This document shows, in pieces, positions 1 through 11,760 of a stretch of 64,000 nt of DNA. A program made the position numbers and the translations under genes. The stretch lies in the NCBI GenBank assembly GCA_028554755.1, contig JAPTOF010000004.1, forward strand, positions 20,144,001 through 20,208,000, written 5' to 3'. This DNA comes from Cordia subcordata. Taxonomy: Eukaryota; Streptophyta; Magnoliopsida; Boraginales; Cordiaceae. Below the pieces are notes generated by a model. The model was not told the DNA's origin, did no database searches, and saw only the letters and a list, made by a program, of their open reading frames with translations. Positions within the stretch are counted from its first letter, which is position 1. Every line of letters begins with the position of its first letter.

Positions 1-1086
1 TTGTATGACACAAACTTGCTCTTGCATGAATTCTAGAAACTATCGAGTTAAAAGGCAAGCTGTGGTCTCATTTGTGGACTTGGAACATAGTGCACAAACC
101 TCAACAACTAATGATATAGATGAAGAATCTAAGGGATTAACCCTACAACCCTGTGATGATCCAAAACTTAAAGAAATAAATTGATCAAGCTTATTTGTCA
201 AATCCTCTACTTTCACAAGAAGGTCAGAATAAGTGCCTACCTTATGGACACCTTTTCTAATGGCTCCCTTACTAGACCTATCCATAGCAAATTCTTTAAA
301 GGAGTCTTTGGCAATAGTCTCTAGCCTTTCTTATACATCACTAGGCCTCAAGTTATATAACCCACCCCTAGACATAGCATTCGCTGACATCCTTTGTTGC
401 TCAGTCAAACCTCTAAAAAAGTATTGTAGGAGATCATGGATGCCATACTCGTGGCATGGACATTGCCTAAGAAGATCATTAAACCTTTCCTACACTTTAT
501 GGAATGTCTCAAATTCATGTTGAGAAAAGGTCCTGATAGAGGCTCAAAGAATGGCGGTTTTTGTCATGGGGAAGAACCTTTAATAGAAACGTGATTAGAG
601 CTCATCCTAAAAAGGAATGGAACCACTAGGTAAGGAATAGAGATATTGTTTGTCTTTATCCTTCAATGAGAATGTGAATAACATAAGACGAATGTATTCT
701 TGGTACACAAAGGAAAAGTGAAGAGTGGAGCAAATTTCTATGAAATCCATAACATATGCTAATGGACTCTTATTACTCTTTCCATAGAAAGAAGGGAGCA
801 TTGCTAATGTGCCATATGCTTGATTTTAAAAAAAGCGTTTGAAAGGAAGTGTTGCCTAAATGTAAGGTCATCTTCTAATGGAGGGCCTAAGGGGCTCATA
901 GACATGTAGATTCCCATGGTACTCATCATATGGAGAACTAGGAGGCATAGAGGGAATAGGAGGAGAATTAACGGGATCAACCATATTACCTAGTAAATCC
1001 TCTAGATTCCTAGGATAGTGAACTATTCTCTCAAATTCATTGTTCAAAGAAATTAATGGATTTCTAAGAGAATGCTTACCAAGCAT
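1..1086 (-). pseudogene. Ty3/gypsy gag remnant (Athila/Tat-like)
   Basis: Minus-strand gag of an LTR retrotransposon, broken into pieces by stops and frameshifts and cut by the window edge. In reading order: 868-1086 gives a proline-rich N-terminal piece (PPIPSMPPSSP); 607-801 gives the retrotransposon gag core with PLAYVMDFIEIC and FSLKDKDKQYLYSLPSG; about 400-530 reads ERFNDLLRQCP after a stop in place of the usual Trp; 40-285 gives the C-terminal part. Gag would form the particle that packages element RNA. The end carries a knuckle-like C-x2-C-x4-N-x4-C in which Asn stands where His is expected. No pol is visible because the element continues left of base 1. The core motif and the adjoining Asp-type primer site fit the Athila/Tat branch; the lineage is inferred. 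Confidence 0.75.
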
Positions 1087-1380
1087 ACAACACCTACATT
1101 ATTCTCTTGCCACTTCCAAACCTTGATACTTCAAGAAATCCTAAATCTACAGCACGTAAACCATAAACACCTAAGGGCTGCTAAAAATCAAAAGAAAAAC
1201 AACTCAAAATAAACAAACTTAGAAAGCAAACTAAACTAAGAAACGAAAGCAAACACAAGATAGCAACATGACTAAATGAAAAGAAAGATAATAGACTACT
1301 AAAACAAACTAAGCAAAGAAAGCAAGTAAAACAAGCAACCAACTAAAACACGCAAATAAAGTAACCAAACCAACTGTGCT
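1087..1380 (-). other. Leader between primer site and gag of the gypsy element
   Basis: A-rich untranslated stretch between the primer-binding site and gag. No gene or other signal seen. Confidence 0.5.
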
Positions 1381-1398
1381 TCCCCAGCAACGGCACCA
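1381..1398 (-). other. Primer-binding site (tRNA-Asp type)
   Basis: The + strand reads tccccagcaacggcacca, which differs at two positions from the plant tRNA-Asp 3' end (tccccggcaacggcgcca). On the minus strand it is therefore a minus-strand DNA primer site, placed 6 bp inside the LTR edge as expected. It fixes the element orientation as minus. Confidence 0.8.
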
Positions 1399-1404
1399 AG
1401 AACT

Positions 1405-3201
1405 TAATATGCTCAATTAAGCTCAAAGTCTTAAAATTAGCCCACAAATGCATTGGTCATTTGTAGCCTAGTCGTGCAAGTACGGGGTCATATCCACAAG
1501 GAGAAGAAAATGGGGAGTGGCTCTAAGCTATATGTCTTAGGAAGCTACCAAAAAGAAACCTAATCTAATACTTTTTGGGGTTTTGTCTGAATTGAGTAGA
1601 GCTTGGAATATAGATCTAACTAAAGGAAACTAAACTATAGGAATAAAAAGAGAAATAGTAGTTAACTAGGGAAAACAGACAAAGAAATTGAGGATTAAGG
1701 TGACTTCAATTTGATGATGAAGGATTACTATTCTCTTGTTAAGGGACTATTTGATGGATTTGATTTTAAGGTTGCTCTTATCTAGAATTCTAACCAACCA
1801 CCTTATTATCTTTTAGGTCTTGGTATAGGTCTATCCATAAGTGAGCTCTAATTAGAGTATAGCGTGGTCCTTATAACCTAGGGTTTTCAGGTTAGTTAAT
1901 TATACTTCTAGATGATACCATTGGCTGGGTTTAAAGCAAAGACCTAGTCCATCTAAAGTTGATTAAACTAAGCTAAAAGCCTATTAGCTAGATTTAAAGC
2001 TAAAGGAAACTCAACTAAGTCCAATCGTTAATTGTTTACCATCAATCAATGTATCACAATAGCGAATCAAGCTTTTAAGCACACATTAATACCTATTCTT
2101 TATCATGGCATTTGTTGAACATAGACATATCCAACTACTAAACAAATAAACATGTTTAGATTACACCATATGAACAATAGAGGGCCAACATGTATGCTAT
2201 TGAAACATTGCTTGCTATTAAGGCATATGGACACACACATAGAAATGGATGAATATATAACCCCCTCCATAGATTATTTATGTAAACACATTGACATGTT
2301 CAAATAAAGATATGGAAGTGATTAATAACAAGCAAACATCAATTAAATATATGCTACCTCATTGTGACATATCATTAAACACATAGACATGGAAGAAGAT
2401 GGTCATTAAAAACCTTAAAAACAAAGCATATATATACATTTATCCACCAAATATCACATAATAAGATACTATTCATCTAGCCCATAATACAAATGTTAAT
2501 CACCCCATAAATCTCTACTCACTTAAAGAAGAAACTAGGAAGAAAAGGAGAAAAAGAATCTTGCCTTCTTTCCTTAGCTCTCTCTTTCCAAATCTTGCAC
2601 TAATGTTCAATTCCAAGTGCTCAAATCCCAAGAATAGCTTGAATCTATGTGTGGATGAGTGTGTGTGAGAGGGGTGAGGGTGATAGAGGCTACAGTTTTA
2701 ATGGGCTAATAGGGGTTTAAATAGCTGTTCTGCAACGTTTGTCAATCGCCCTGACCGATCAGCTGACAAAATGGCATAGTGTGACCAATTCCGAATGTTA
2801 TTCTCTATCTCTGTCAATCACCTATTCGGTCACCTTGGCTTCAGCCTTTTTGCTCCGTTCAAGCTTCGTTTCACATTGTGTCTTTTTCTTTCGCCTCGAA
2901 CCTCTTTCAGAAGCTTCCAAACCTATTTTTCTTGCTCTTTTCATCCCCATAAAACTTATCAAGCTTTATTCATGCCATCTATATCTTTAATCAAGCTCAA
3001 ATCACCTCTCCAAATCTCATCTAAAACATAAAATTAGAGCACTTTAGTATAGCATTCATTCTCTAAGCTCAAATATGAACACTTTAAGCCTATTATGCAC
3101 ATGTATGATATAAATGCTATACTAATACACCTAGTGAAGCATAAAACACCTCTAAAAGGATAAGGAAATGCAAGAAAAAATGCACAAATCAAGACACATC
3201 A
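1405..3201 (-). mobile_element. 5' LTR of the gypsy element (about 1.8 kb)
   Basis: Bounded on the left by the primer site and on the right by the terminal acacatca. On the + strand the edge reads taatatgct where related LTRs have tgatacgct, so the terminal TG is mutated. A TATA-like element on the minus strand lies at 2716-2724. It contains two 20-nt hairpin units also found in family R LTRs (1921-1940 and 1984-2003). The other LTR is outside the window, so no target-site duplication can be tested. Confidence 0.7.
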
Positions 3202-5717
3202 GATAAAGTTTTGGATTAAATAATGAGTTACACTAAAGTTTAATTGATTTGGATTTAGCAAGTTGGAAGCCAAATAGGATTGGGTTTTGTGAAGGCCCAA
3301 CCTTACCTATTCTTTAGAGATGTCAAGACTCTTGTCAATTCTAACATACATGACTTAGTGATAGGTTTTTTCTCTTTCTAAAACTTTCTCCCTCTTTCCA
3401 AACTCTTTGATCGTGTACGAAAAAGAGGAGCCAAATGCTTTCTCAAGGCAATTTTATAAATGACTTCTCAAAAATTAGTGTCCTTATTGTGTATTTATGT
3501 ATCTTTCTAAGAATTTTAATATTGCATAGAGCCTAATTCTGCACAGAATTCTTTAAAAAATCCTTAAGAATTTTTTACAATCACATATTAGTAGAAAGTA
3601 CAAATTGCATCCACTATGACTAAAAACCTCCCAACAAGGCACGAGAGACACAAACGTTTCTCACTTCTTTAATACTATGCCTGCTTCAACAGACCTCTGC
3701 ATTAAAAAATTGATTAATTGCCAGAACTGATAAGATACTGGAGATAAAAGACAAAACATATGAAATTGGGCACTAAATTATACATAGATAATTTAATACC
3801 TTTTATTTCCTTTTGGGTTTGAAAATAGATTGAATTAATGTTGTAAATTATGTTGTTTGTTATCAACTTATTATAAATTACTTATAAGATATTTTTCTTA
3901 AATTGTCTTATTTCTAGTTATATAAAAAAGTCGGGTTTAGGGTACTTATATCTTATAAGCTATAATTGGTATATGTTAGAGAATTTATAAAATATATATA
4001 ACATTTGTATTTTCAATAATACTTTCAATTAAAAATGAAAATTTAAAAACTTAAAAGTAAATAAATTTAAAAAATAAAATTTTAAATTTTAAAAATTAAA
4101 ATTAAAAATTAAAATTTTAAAAATAAAAAATTATAAAATTAAAAATTAAAAAATTAGAAAACTAAAAAAATTTAAAAAAATAAAAAATGAAAAGATTAAA
4201 TTTGAAAATTTTAAAAAATTAAAAAGTTAAAAATTTTAAAAATTAGAATATTTAAAATATTAAAATAATAGAAAATTTTTTAAATTAAAAATTAAAAATT
4301 AACAAATTGTATTTTATACTTTACAATTTATTATTTAATCATAAAATTGTAATATCATGACTCACAATTGAAGACATTATTATAAAATTAACTTATTAAA
4401 GCATTTCATCTCAGGCTACAAACTAAATAGTCTTATTATATGAAATACTTATTTTTTATTAAACACTTATTTAATAAGATACTTATCAAATTTCAAATAC
4501 AAAAACGAGAAACTATTAGCCTATTAAGCCAAACCTAATTGCTGATAAACTACCTGCAGGATTAATTAATCAGCATAGTAATTTTACTCAACAAAACAAT
4601 ATTTTTCTAAAGATTATGAAAAGGCAAAAATAATTAATCAATCAGCATAGTAATTTTACTTTACATAAATAAATCACTAGTTTCACATTTAAATTTTAAG
4701 AACAGTAAAAGTTATTATCATTACAATTTTTGTAAAGAGCATTCGTCCATATCTAGATTACTCTAGTCCAATAGTGACCAACAAGTTCCTTAGAATGGTC
4801 TCGGACCATTTTATGAATTGTTTCACTTTCTTGTTGAAATTGTTTTATGATATGTTTGAATTGATTTTTTTATGAAAAATATTTTTTAAAATAATATATA
4901 TTTTTTGTAATAAATATTTCATGCTATTTAAAGAAAAGTGAAACTCTAAAGAACTCGATTTTACTTGTCCTTTTGAGTCAATAATTTTAATTTTTTCAAA
5001 AATTAAAATTTTTAACTTTCAAAAATTAATTTATTTAAAAGTTATAAGAAAACACTTTTAAATAAAGCCAATCCAAATGAACCTTTGCTAAAAAAATTTA
5101 AGGGAAAAAAAGAGTTTCTTAGAAACTCCAAAATCATTAGATATCGAGAACCTATTTGACTTTGCTTATTTTTACATGCTTATAAGTAATCAGTGCTCAT
5201 AAGAAAAAGCTGCCTATAATTTAAAAAAAAAACTACTTATAAACAAAAAGTTTCATATAACCAAGTGATAAATAAGTAACAAACTATTTGAAAGGATCAG
5301 TTTGACATTGTTATTGCAGTCTATTATTTTCATTAAGCGATGAATTCAAATGTTCTATTGAGAAAAATTGTTTACTATTTAAAAAGAAAATAAAAAAATT
5401 GTTTTACATTAAAAAATAGTTTTTGATTTGTTTGGTTAAGATTGTATTTTTAAACTGCTATTTATGACTTTTATTTAATTTTAATATTTTCAAATATTTT
5501 AGTTTTTAGATTTCTTTAATTCTTTTGTAATTTTTATTCTTAGTTTTTTATTTTTAATCTTTTTTTTTACTTTTTTAGTTTTTTAAATTTTTTAAATTTC
5601 TAGTTTTTTAATTTTTAATATTTTTATATATTTTAGTTTTTAAAGTTTTTAATTTCATTAATGTAATATGTTTAATCTTTAATCATAAGCAAATATTTTT
5701 AATTGTTGTAATTAACA

Positions 5718-5722
<5 letters not shown>
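3202..5722. other. AT-rich gene-free DNA
   Basis: No coding signal. 4020-4310 is almost pure A/T with recurring aaattaaaaatt words; 5450-5670 is the T-rich counterpart (tttttagttttt), roughly an inverted copy of the same word pattern. The middle contains no recognisable family. Confidence 0.6.
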
Positions 5723-5801
<79 letters not shown>

Positions 5802-5876
5802 TTGTGTGTATATATGTGTGTGTGTGTGTGTATATGTATATGTATAAATATATATGTATATATGTATGTATGTATA
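5723..5876. repeat. Compound (TA)n/(TG)n microsatellite
   Basis: About 38 bp of TA, then 32 bp of TG, then mixed TG/TA/TATG units. The minus-strand open frames here are microsatellite translations and not genes. Confidence 0.95.
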
Positions 5877-5949
5877 AACTTGTTGTTCGTAAAATGCAGC
5901 TTAATATAAGAGTTTTGAACATATAATATAAGAATTTTGAATAGTAGGG

Positions 5950-7313
5950 GCAAATATTTTAAGGGGGGTTAATTAAGATATTGGACAATTTTTGCAATTA
6001 AAATTTATCAAATAAAGCAAACAAGTTCACTTAAACAATTTGTCAAACATTACCAATCAATAATGGAAAGTAAAGTAAAGCAGAGATAAAGAAGAGAATG
6101 ACAAACGATTTTTAAGTGGTTCGGCCTTGCCTACGTCTACCACCCAAGGATGTTTCCTTTAGGACTTCAATCAACTCCACTATAGTGCTTCTTCAAAGCC
6201 TGGTGAAACACAAACCATGTAATACAACCCCTTCGAGCCAATCTTGAAAGAATCCAAGAGTACCCACTCTTTAGGATTTTCCCACACTCTATTTAGCTCA
6301 ATAATTTTATCTCTCAAGACTTCCTAGCTATTTGAGTGTGTATATAACAATAGATTAAAGGAATAATTGAGAAATATAGTATAAAGCTTCAATAAGCAAG
6401 TGTAGTAAATAATAGCTCTTGAATGCTTAAAAGAGTATAGCAAATTAGAGCTCAAGGTTTCTAAGCAATGAATGATGATGATGAGATTTTCAAGCTTGGA
6501 TATCTATATTGAATGCCATTGAAGTATATTTAAAAAGGTTTTGAAGAGTTAGGCAAGGTAGGTGAAATTGGAGAAGAAAAGTGTCTCCAACGGGTATAAA
6601 CGGCTATAAAATTTAGTGCTACAGAGTCAGGGTCGGTCGATCGGGGGTGCAACCGGCCTTGTTCCCCAAGGTTATTGACTAAGGTCGATCGCTAGGTCAG
6701 TCGACCGGCCTGGGGTCCAGCCTTAGTCAAAAGCCCAATTTGAAAACTCAGGCTGAGGGGTGCTAAGATGGGCACCTAGGTGCTCAGTCGGCTGACCAGC
6801 CTAGAGTCCAACTATGCCTAGTAAATTTCTATCTCAAGCATTTTAAGCACCATTTTGTAATTCTCTTTGAACCTAAGGCAATAAGACAATGTGAAAACAC
6901 TTCAAAGAGATTATAAAGCCTTTGGAAAATAGCAAGGGATTTTATAAATAGTTTAAGGCATTTTGGAATGAATTTGGCAATCAAGATATGTTATACCCAA
7001 GTTCAAATGAAGTGATAGAAGAATGCAATGCAATGAAATCATGAGTGAGCTATAATAGACTACTCTAAGGTATTCACACGAGAGCACACAAGCCGGTACC
7101 TCTTATGTCATCTCATCTCCTCCTTATGACTTCATGCCCGACTTCTTCTATCTTGAACTCTTCTTGTCTTGAATAATTTAAGCCATTTTGATGAATTCTT
7201 CTTATACTCTTAATCATTGCTCAATTTCAAGACATCCAACCACCTGACTTAAAGATATGCTCAATAAGCTCAAAGTGCAATTAGCAATTCATTAACTATA
7301 ATTTGCATCATCA
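5950..7313. mobile_element. LTR-like repeat inserted in an AT-rich motif array
   Basis: A sharp change in composition from the surrounding AT-rich DNA. It holds aagtggttcggccttgcctacgt near 6114, a phrase I associate with dispersed plant retroelements, and a CG-rich stretch at 6620-6740 with tcgatcg and gtcgaccgg words like those beside the TATA of other LTRs here. The right edge is near gcatcatca at 7313; the left edge is uncertain. The same aacatataatataag motif lies on both sides, as if split by the insertion. A minus-strand TATA-like element (tttaaatata) lies near 6530. Family and boundaries are inferred. Confidence 0.35.
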
Positions 7314-7323
7314 AAACAATATA

Positions 7324-7935
7324 AATCAATATTAATCCAACATGAACATATAATATAAGAATTTTGAGCATGTAATATAAGTTTTGAACATAGAGTATAT
7401 AAAATTTATGATATTATAATTTTTATTTTGTGAACTTGCTTTTAAACTTTTGAACATGTAATATAAGAGTTTGAAACATGTTTGCAGCTTAATATAAGAG
7501 TTTTAAACATATAATATAAAAATTTTTAACCTCTAATATAAAAATTTTGAACCTATAATATAAAAATTTTGAATACATGTATTGTTACGTACTGTGCGTG
7601 TGTACTGTTCACGCATAATATGGTGTACAATGCTCATATAGAGCACTGTACATATGGTGCATAGTGTAGGCACTAATTTATTTATGACAGAAAAAGTAGG
7701 GACTAGATACCATACATCATAAATATCATGCATCCATCTATCATTGTATACCTTACGGTAGAATGTCCACAATTTTGTTATTATAAGTTCACAATTTTTA
7801 TACTATATGTTCTCAATTTTTAATTATTACAAATCGCATGTTATATGTTTATAATTTAACATTTTATGTTCATAACTTTTAATTGTTCAAAATTTACAAA
7901 TACATTACTCTTATATTATACGTTCAAAAGCTTGA
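7324..7935. repeat. Degenerate motif array with inverted second half
   Basis: 7330-7580 has about seven imperfect copies of a 20-25 bp unit built on gaacatataatataag; the same unit also lies left of the previous insert at 5890-5942. From about 7770 to 7935 the motif recurs in inverted form (cttatattatacgttc). The centre (7570-7680) has gtgtactgttcacgc and ggtgtacaatg words that resemble the block at 23117-23506. No coding content. Confidence 0.5.
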
Positions 7936-8012
7936 TATCATATGTTTACAAAGATAAATTACATCCTTACGACTCTTTAAGATATGTTCACAATATGTAA
8001 ATAATATATTCA

Positions 8013-8378
8013 TGATATGCTATTTGTGAGCTCAAGCCTAAAATAGCCCATAAGCACATGAGTCGCATATAGTATAGCTTGTACATGTGCGTGGTCAAAT
8101 CCACAGAAAGGCTAAACATGTGTGGTATCCTAAGCTATGTACGTCCTAAAGAGCTATGTGTTGAGACTTAACTTACAATATTTTTTGGTTTTTGGTTTAA
8201 GGGAGCTCGGGAAAATAAATCTAACCAAAGGGCAAGAAAATAAAAGGCGTATGTGTGATGGGCGAACCGAGCGATTTAAGGGGAGACAAATGTTGGAAAT
8301 GGGGATTAGGGTGACTATGACTTGCAAATGGGTGATTACTACGTCTTGTTAGGGTTCCTTGATGGATTAAACTAGGTT
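8013..8378 (-). mobile_element. Truncated 3' LTR of family R element copy 1
   Basis: Begins tgatatgctatttgtgagc, nearly the same as the copy at 13720. After about 365 bp the match to LTR stops and the sequence jumps into internal-region DNA that aligns with about 41160 of another copy (cacaaacctaggatt). A deletion therefore removed most of the LTR and the first part of the internal region. Confidence 0.7.
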
Positions 8379-10930
8379 CCCAAGTTGCTTTAACCACCAC
8401 AAACCTAGGATTCTGACTAATGCACACAAGATTTTGATACTTCGTGCCCCCTCAACTAACATGGCCTTTCCAATATGCATAAAGCCTCAAAGGTAACAAG
8501 AAGAAGATACAAACACAACGGCTCACAAATGACGTAAGAGCCTTATTCACAATACAACGAAGGAACGAAAAGAGAAACTTGTACCAAGTTGACATTGTGT
8601 CACTTGAGCACTTATTCAATGAACTTTTTGGTGACTTTTGGCTTTTTCGCAATTTTCATTTTTTTCATTTTTCAATCTTTTTTATCTTTTTGCACTTTTA
8701 TTTTTTTGTGCACTTTCACATTTTCGTGCAATTTCTCAATACATAACATTTCAAAAAGAAAAAAAATAGAAAGGCTAAGGCACATTAAAAGAACCAATCA
8801 AGGAAGAGGCACATATCAACAACCTCTTGAAACACTTTTTTCGACCAAGCTATGGGGTAGCTACAAGGTGCATTCTTAGAAGTGTCTACTCTTTATAGCT
8901 TTCAAAAGGCACTTCCTCCAAGCCTCGAATCTCCTTCAACTCTATTTATTCTCCACAATACAACTTATCTCCAACAATCAATTAATTCAATCACAAGAGC
9001 CAACACTCCAATTAACAAAGAAATAAACGACTCTAAATGCATGAAATAGAAAAAAAAATAACCAGTTTTATGAAAATAATGCAAATCTACCCTAATCAAA
9101 GCATAAAACAAGAGAACCAAACTCTCACACCCCTAAACCTAAACTTTGCTTGTCCTCAAGCAAATAGAACAAAGGGACACAACAAGTAAGTGGGCATTAC
9201 AAAGTAGGTAAGGGTGGTGGGAAAGGGTTAGATAAGAGAGAGAACAAGCAGAGAAAGGATAGATGCAACTTTGTTCTTCTTTGGAGCTCTCCGATACCAA
9301 TGATTTACCATTTATCTACTAATTCTATTTGTCATCAACCACAGACACTCGCAAAGAACAAGATTAGTAGCATTGCCACGCCAGCTTGTATTGGCATCAT
9401 CAAATGATAAACAACGTCTACAAGAAGGGGAAACAATAGAAATAAAGATCAATACTTGGAAGGGTGGAAAAGAAAAACAAATGAAAGAAAATGAAAATCA
9501 AAGAATGAAAATACCAAAAAGAAGTTAAAGACTGTTAGGATTAGTATGCCCTAAAGCTCACTTGTATATAACATTTTGGATGTTAAACAATGTATAATCA
9601 TTTTGTAAATAACATTATGAGTTCCTTCCATATTATCTCTAGTATGTTTTATTGATGTATGTACAAAGGTCCCTTGACTTGAACTAATGACTTGGGTGCA
9701 CAGTGAGGCTGAACGTACAGCAAGTCCAAGTCTAGATTTATTCACATCATAAATTGAGTCCGTAACTTAATGATAGTGTTGGGCACTCCATCGGGATAAA
9801 GTTATATTGAGCAAGTCTCCTTGTTGAGGGTGATCTACCTAGGTCATTGGAGGACTTTCCAGATTTGTCTCGATAGTACGTTTGTCACGTATTTGACAGG
9901 ACCATTGTGAGTATATTTTCTAGAGACGTGCTATCAAAGAAAGAAAACAAGATATTCACTGCTACTAAATGATCATTGCTCTTAATCTTGAGCATATGTG
10001 GATGAACTAATGAAGTTAGGGTTTGGTACTTTGATTTACTGTGGGTGAGATCTTACTTTATTAAGATCAACAGCCTTGTGCATTGAGTGCTAAGTTCTAA
10101 TTAATTGGAACATGCATATGCAATATGGAATCTATGTGCCCTCTTTGGGATTGTCTATATTTATCATCCGAATCTAGATTTAGTGATACTACCTTTATGG
10201 GTGTATCGGTCATATGGCTTGAGGGTCACTCCCGAGGTCAAGAGATTTCATGACCAAGAATGGTTCGCAATAGGACAAGTAACCCAACGGAAAAAGGTAC
10301 AACTAAGGAGGTGATAGTACACAGGCCAAAGGACCGGTCTTAGCTGTGGGTATACATAGAGGGGCATTATGGTCGGTTATTTAGTAGGTCAAAGACAAAG
10401 TTCACATTCTTTTTGTGACAAGCTTTTGGGTAATAGCAATTATTCTTGGAGTGCAACTTTGATCTTATGGTGGAATAGATCGGAGTTAAAAATAATTATT
10501 ATTATGTCGCCTTGATTGGGCAAGGACATTTTTTATTATTTTTGGAAGCCAAGATTAATTGTGTCTTCTTGGTCCCTTCCTTAGTTGAAATGACTTTGAG
10601 AGAGTAATCTTGAAAGAGCAAATTCCATATTGTGGTAGTAGCCTTATTGGGCCAAAGCTTGGAATTGGGTTTGGGCTTTCTTTAGAGTCCAAGATAACCT
10701 AATTGGGCTTGGATGGTTTCTTATTAGGCTTGGGGCTCCACATGGATTATGGACTATGTGTTGGGCTTAGATTGTAGGCTTGGCCTAATTTTCCAAGACA
10801 TGTACTAGAAAGTTACTACAAGAAAATTTTAAATTGTACAAGTAACTTCCATAACATGTGGCAAACATTTACTATTAAGAAAAAGTTTCTCACATGGAAA
10901 GTTTACAAGGTTTAGGTGCCAAACTTTTTC

Positions 10931-10938
10931 TATAAATA
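10931..10938 (+). promoter_or_regulatory. LTR TATA box
   Basis: tataaata inside the solo LTR, followed by the presumed transcript start region; the opposite-strand copy has the same element at 38556-38563. Confidence 0.6.
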
Positions 10939-11238
10939 GGCAAGACCTTAAACCATTTCAAGCATCCAAAAATTTTGTAGTTGATCTCTTCCATTTTGGC
11001 AAGAGAATACTACAACACATAGCACACACTTATTTTGTGTGTGTGTGTTTTTTTTTTTTGCTCTAGATTTTCAAGAGCATATTACTTTGCTTCTTCCCAC
11101 ACAAGAGGCTATTCTCTCAAGAAAAGTCTCTTTAACCATAGGGAAGAAGACTAGGGAGTTGCATATTGTGACACCCTTATAGTAAAATTTTTTTGGTGGC
11201 CTTGTTTGTGAGCGGGAACAAAGCTCGTAACGGTTTTA

Positions 11239-11332
11239 GCTTCATCAAAGGCCCCACGCTTCAAGAGGTTAGCTTTACATATTTTGCTTCATCAAAGGCC
11301 CCACGCTTCAAGAGGTTAGCTTTACATATTTT
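11239..11332 (+). repeat. Perfect 47-bp tandem duplication in the solo LTR
   Basis: Two identical 47-bp units start at 11239 and 11286 (gcttcatcaaaggcccc...). The sister LTR has one unit only (about 38230-38280), so the duplication happened after the two copies split. Confidence 0.9.
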
Positions 11333-11760
11333 GCAAATACTAATTATGTTCTATATGTTCTTAAGCACATTCTTATGTGTGTTATGTGGTTATTTTATTT
11401 TCCTATCATGTTTTCTTGGTAGTATTTTTGAAAATATGGACTAGGATAGACCACATGTAATATTATCGATCCTATAAAGACAATGGAAAAAAAAATAGAG
11501 AATATAAACATGTTTAGGGTGCCTCCTAGCAGCGCTGGATTTAGTGCCTCTAACTAGGCACCAATGTTAGAGCCATGTACATTTCAAGTCTTTAGGGACA
11601 TATTGCCAGATATTCAACCAAGCGCAAATAGTAGAAGAAAAAGGGTCATGCAACATAGAATGGGGCAATGAATACACAATGCACACTTTTTTTCTAAATC
11701 CCACCCCGAATCATCAAAAGAAAATGTGTGCCTAAATGCAGAAGGAAGCATACACAAACG

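Larger units (their letters stand above)
9533..11476 (+). mobile_element. Solo LTR, tgttagga...tcctata family, nested
   Basis: A 1944-bp LTR starting tgttaggattag and ending gatcctata (expected end tcctaca; one base changed), flanked by a perfect 5-bp duplication aagac at 9528-9532 and 11477-11481. A second copy in opposite orientation lies at 38079-39953. No internal region follows, so this is a solo LTR left by recombination. Superfamily (copia or gypsy) cannot be assigned because no primer site is left. Confidence 0.85.
8379..11700 (-). mobile_element. Internal non-coding part of family R copy 1
   Basis: Untranslated internal DNA of the non-autonomous element, matching 34880-36420 and 41170-42580 of the other copies (for example ctccgatgccaatgat and the interval before gtgcctcctagcag). 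It is interrupted by a solo LTR at 9533-11476. No pol motifs (protease, RT, RNase H, integrase) are present in any copy. Confidence 0.65.

Noticed and set aside
5148..5305. Possible small MITE with inverted ends around cctatttgac
   Set aside because: Ends match too loosely and no target duplication was found.
5683..5953. Two minus-strand open frames of about 80 residues
   Set aside because: They are translations of the TA/TG microsatellite (Tyr-Ile and Thr-His repeats).
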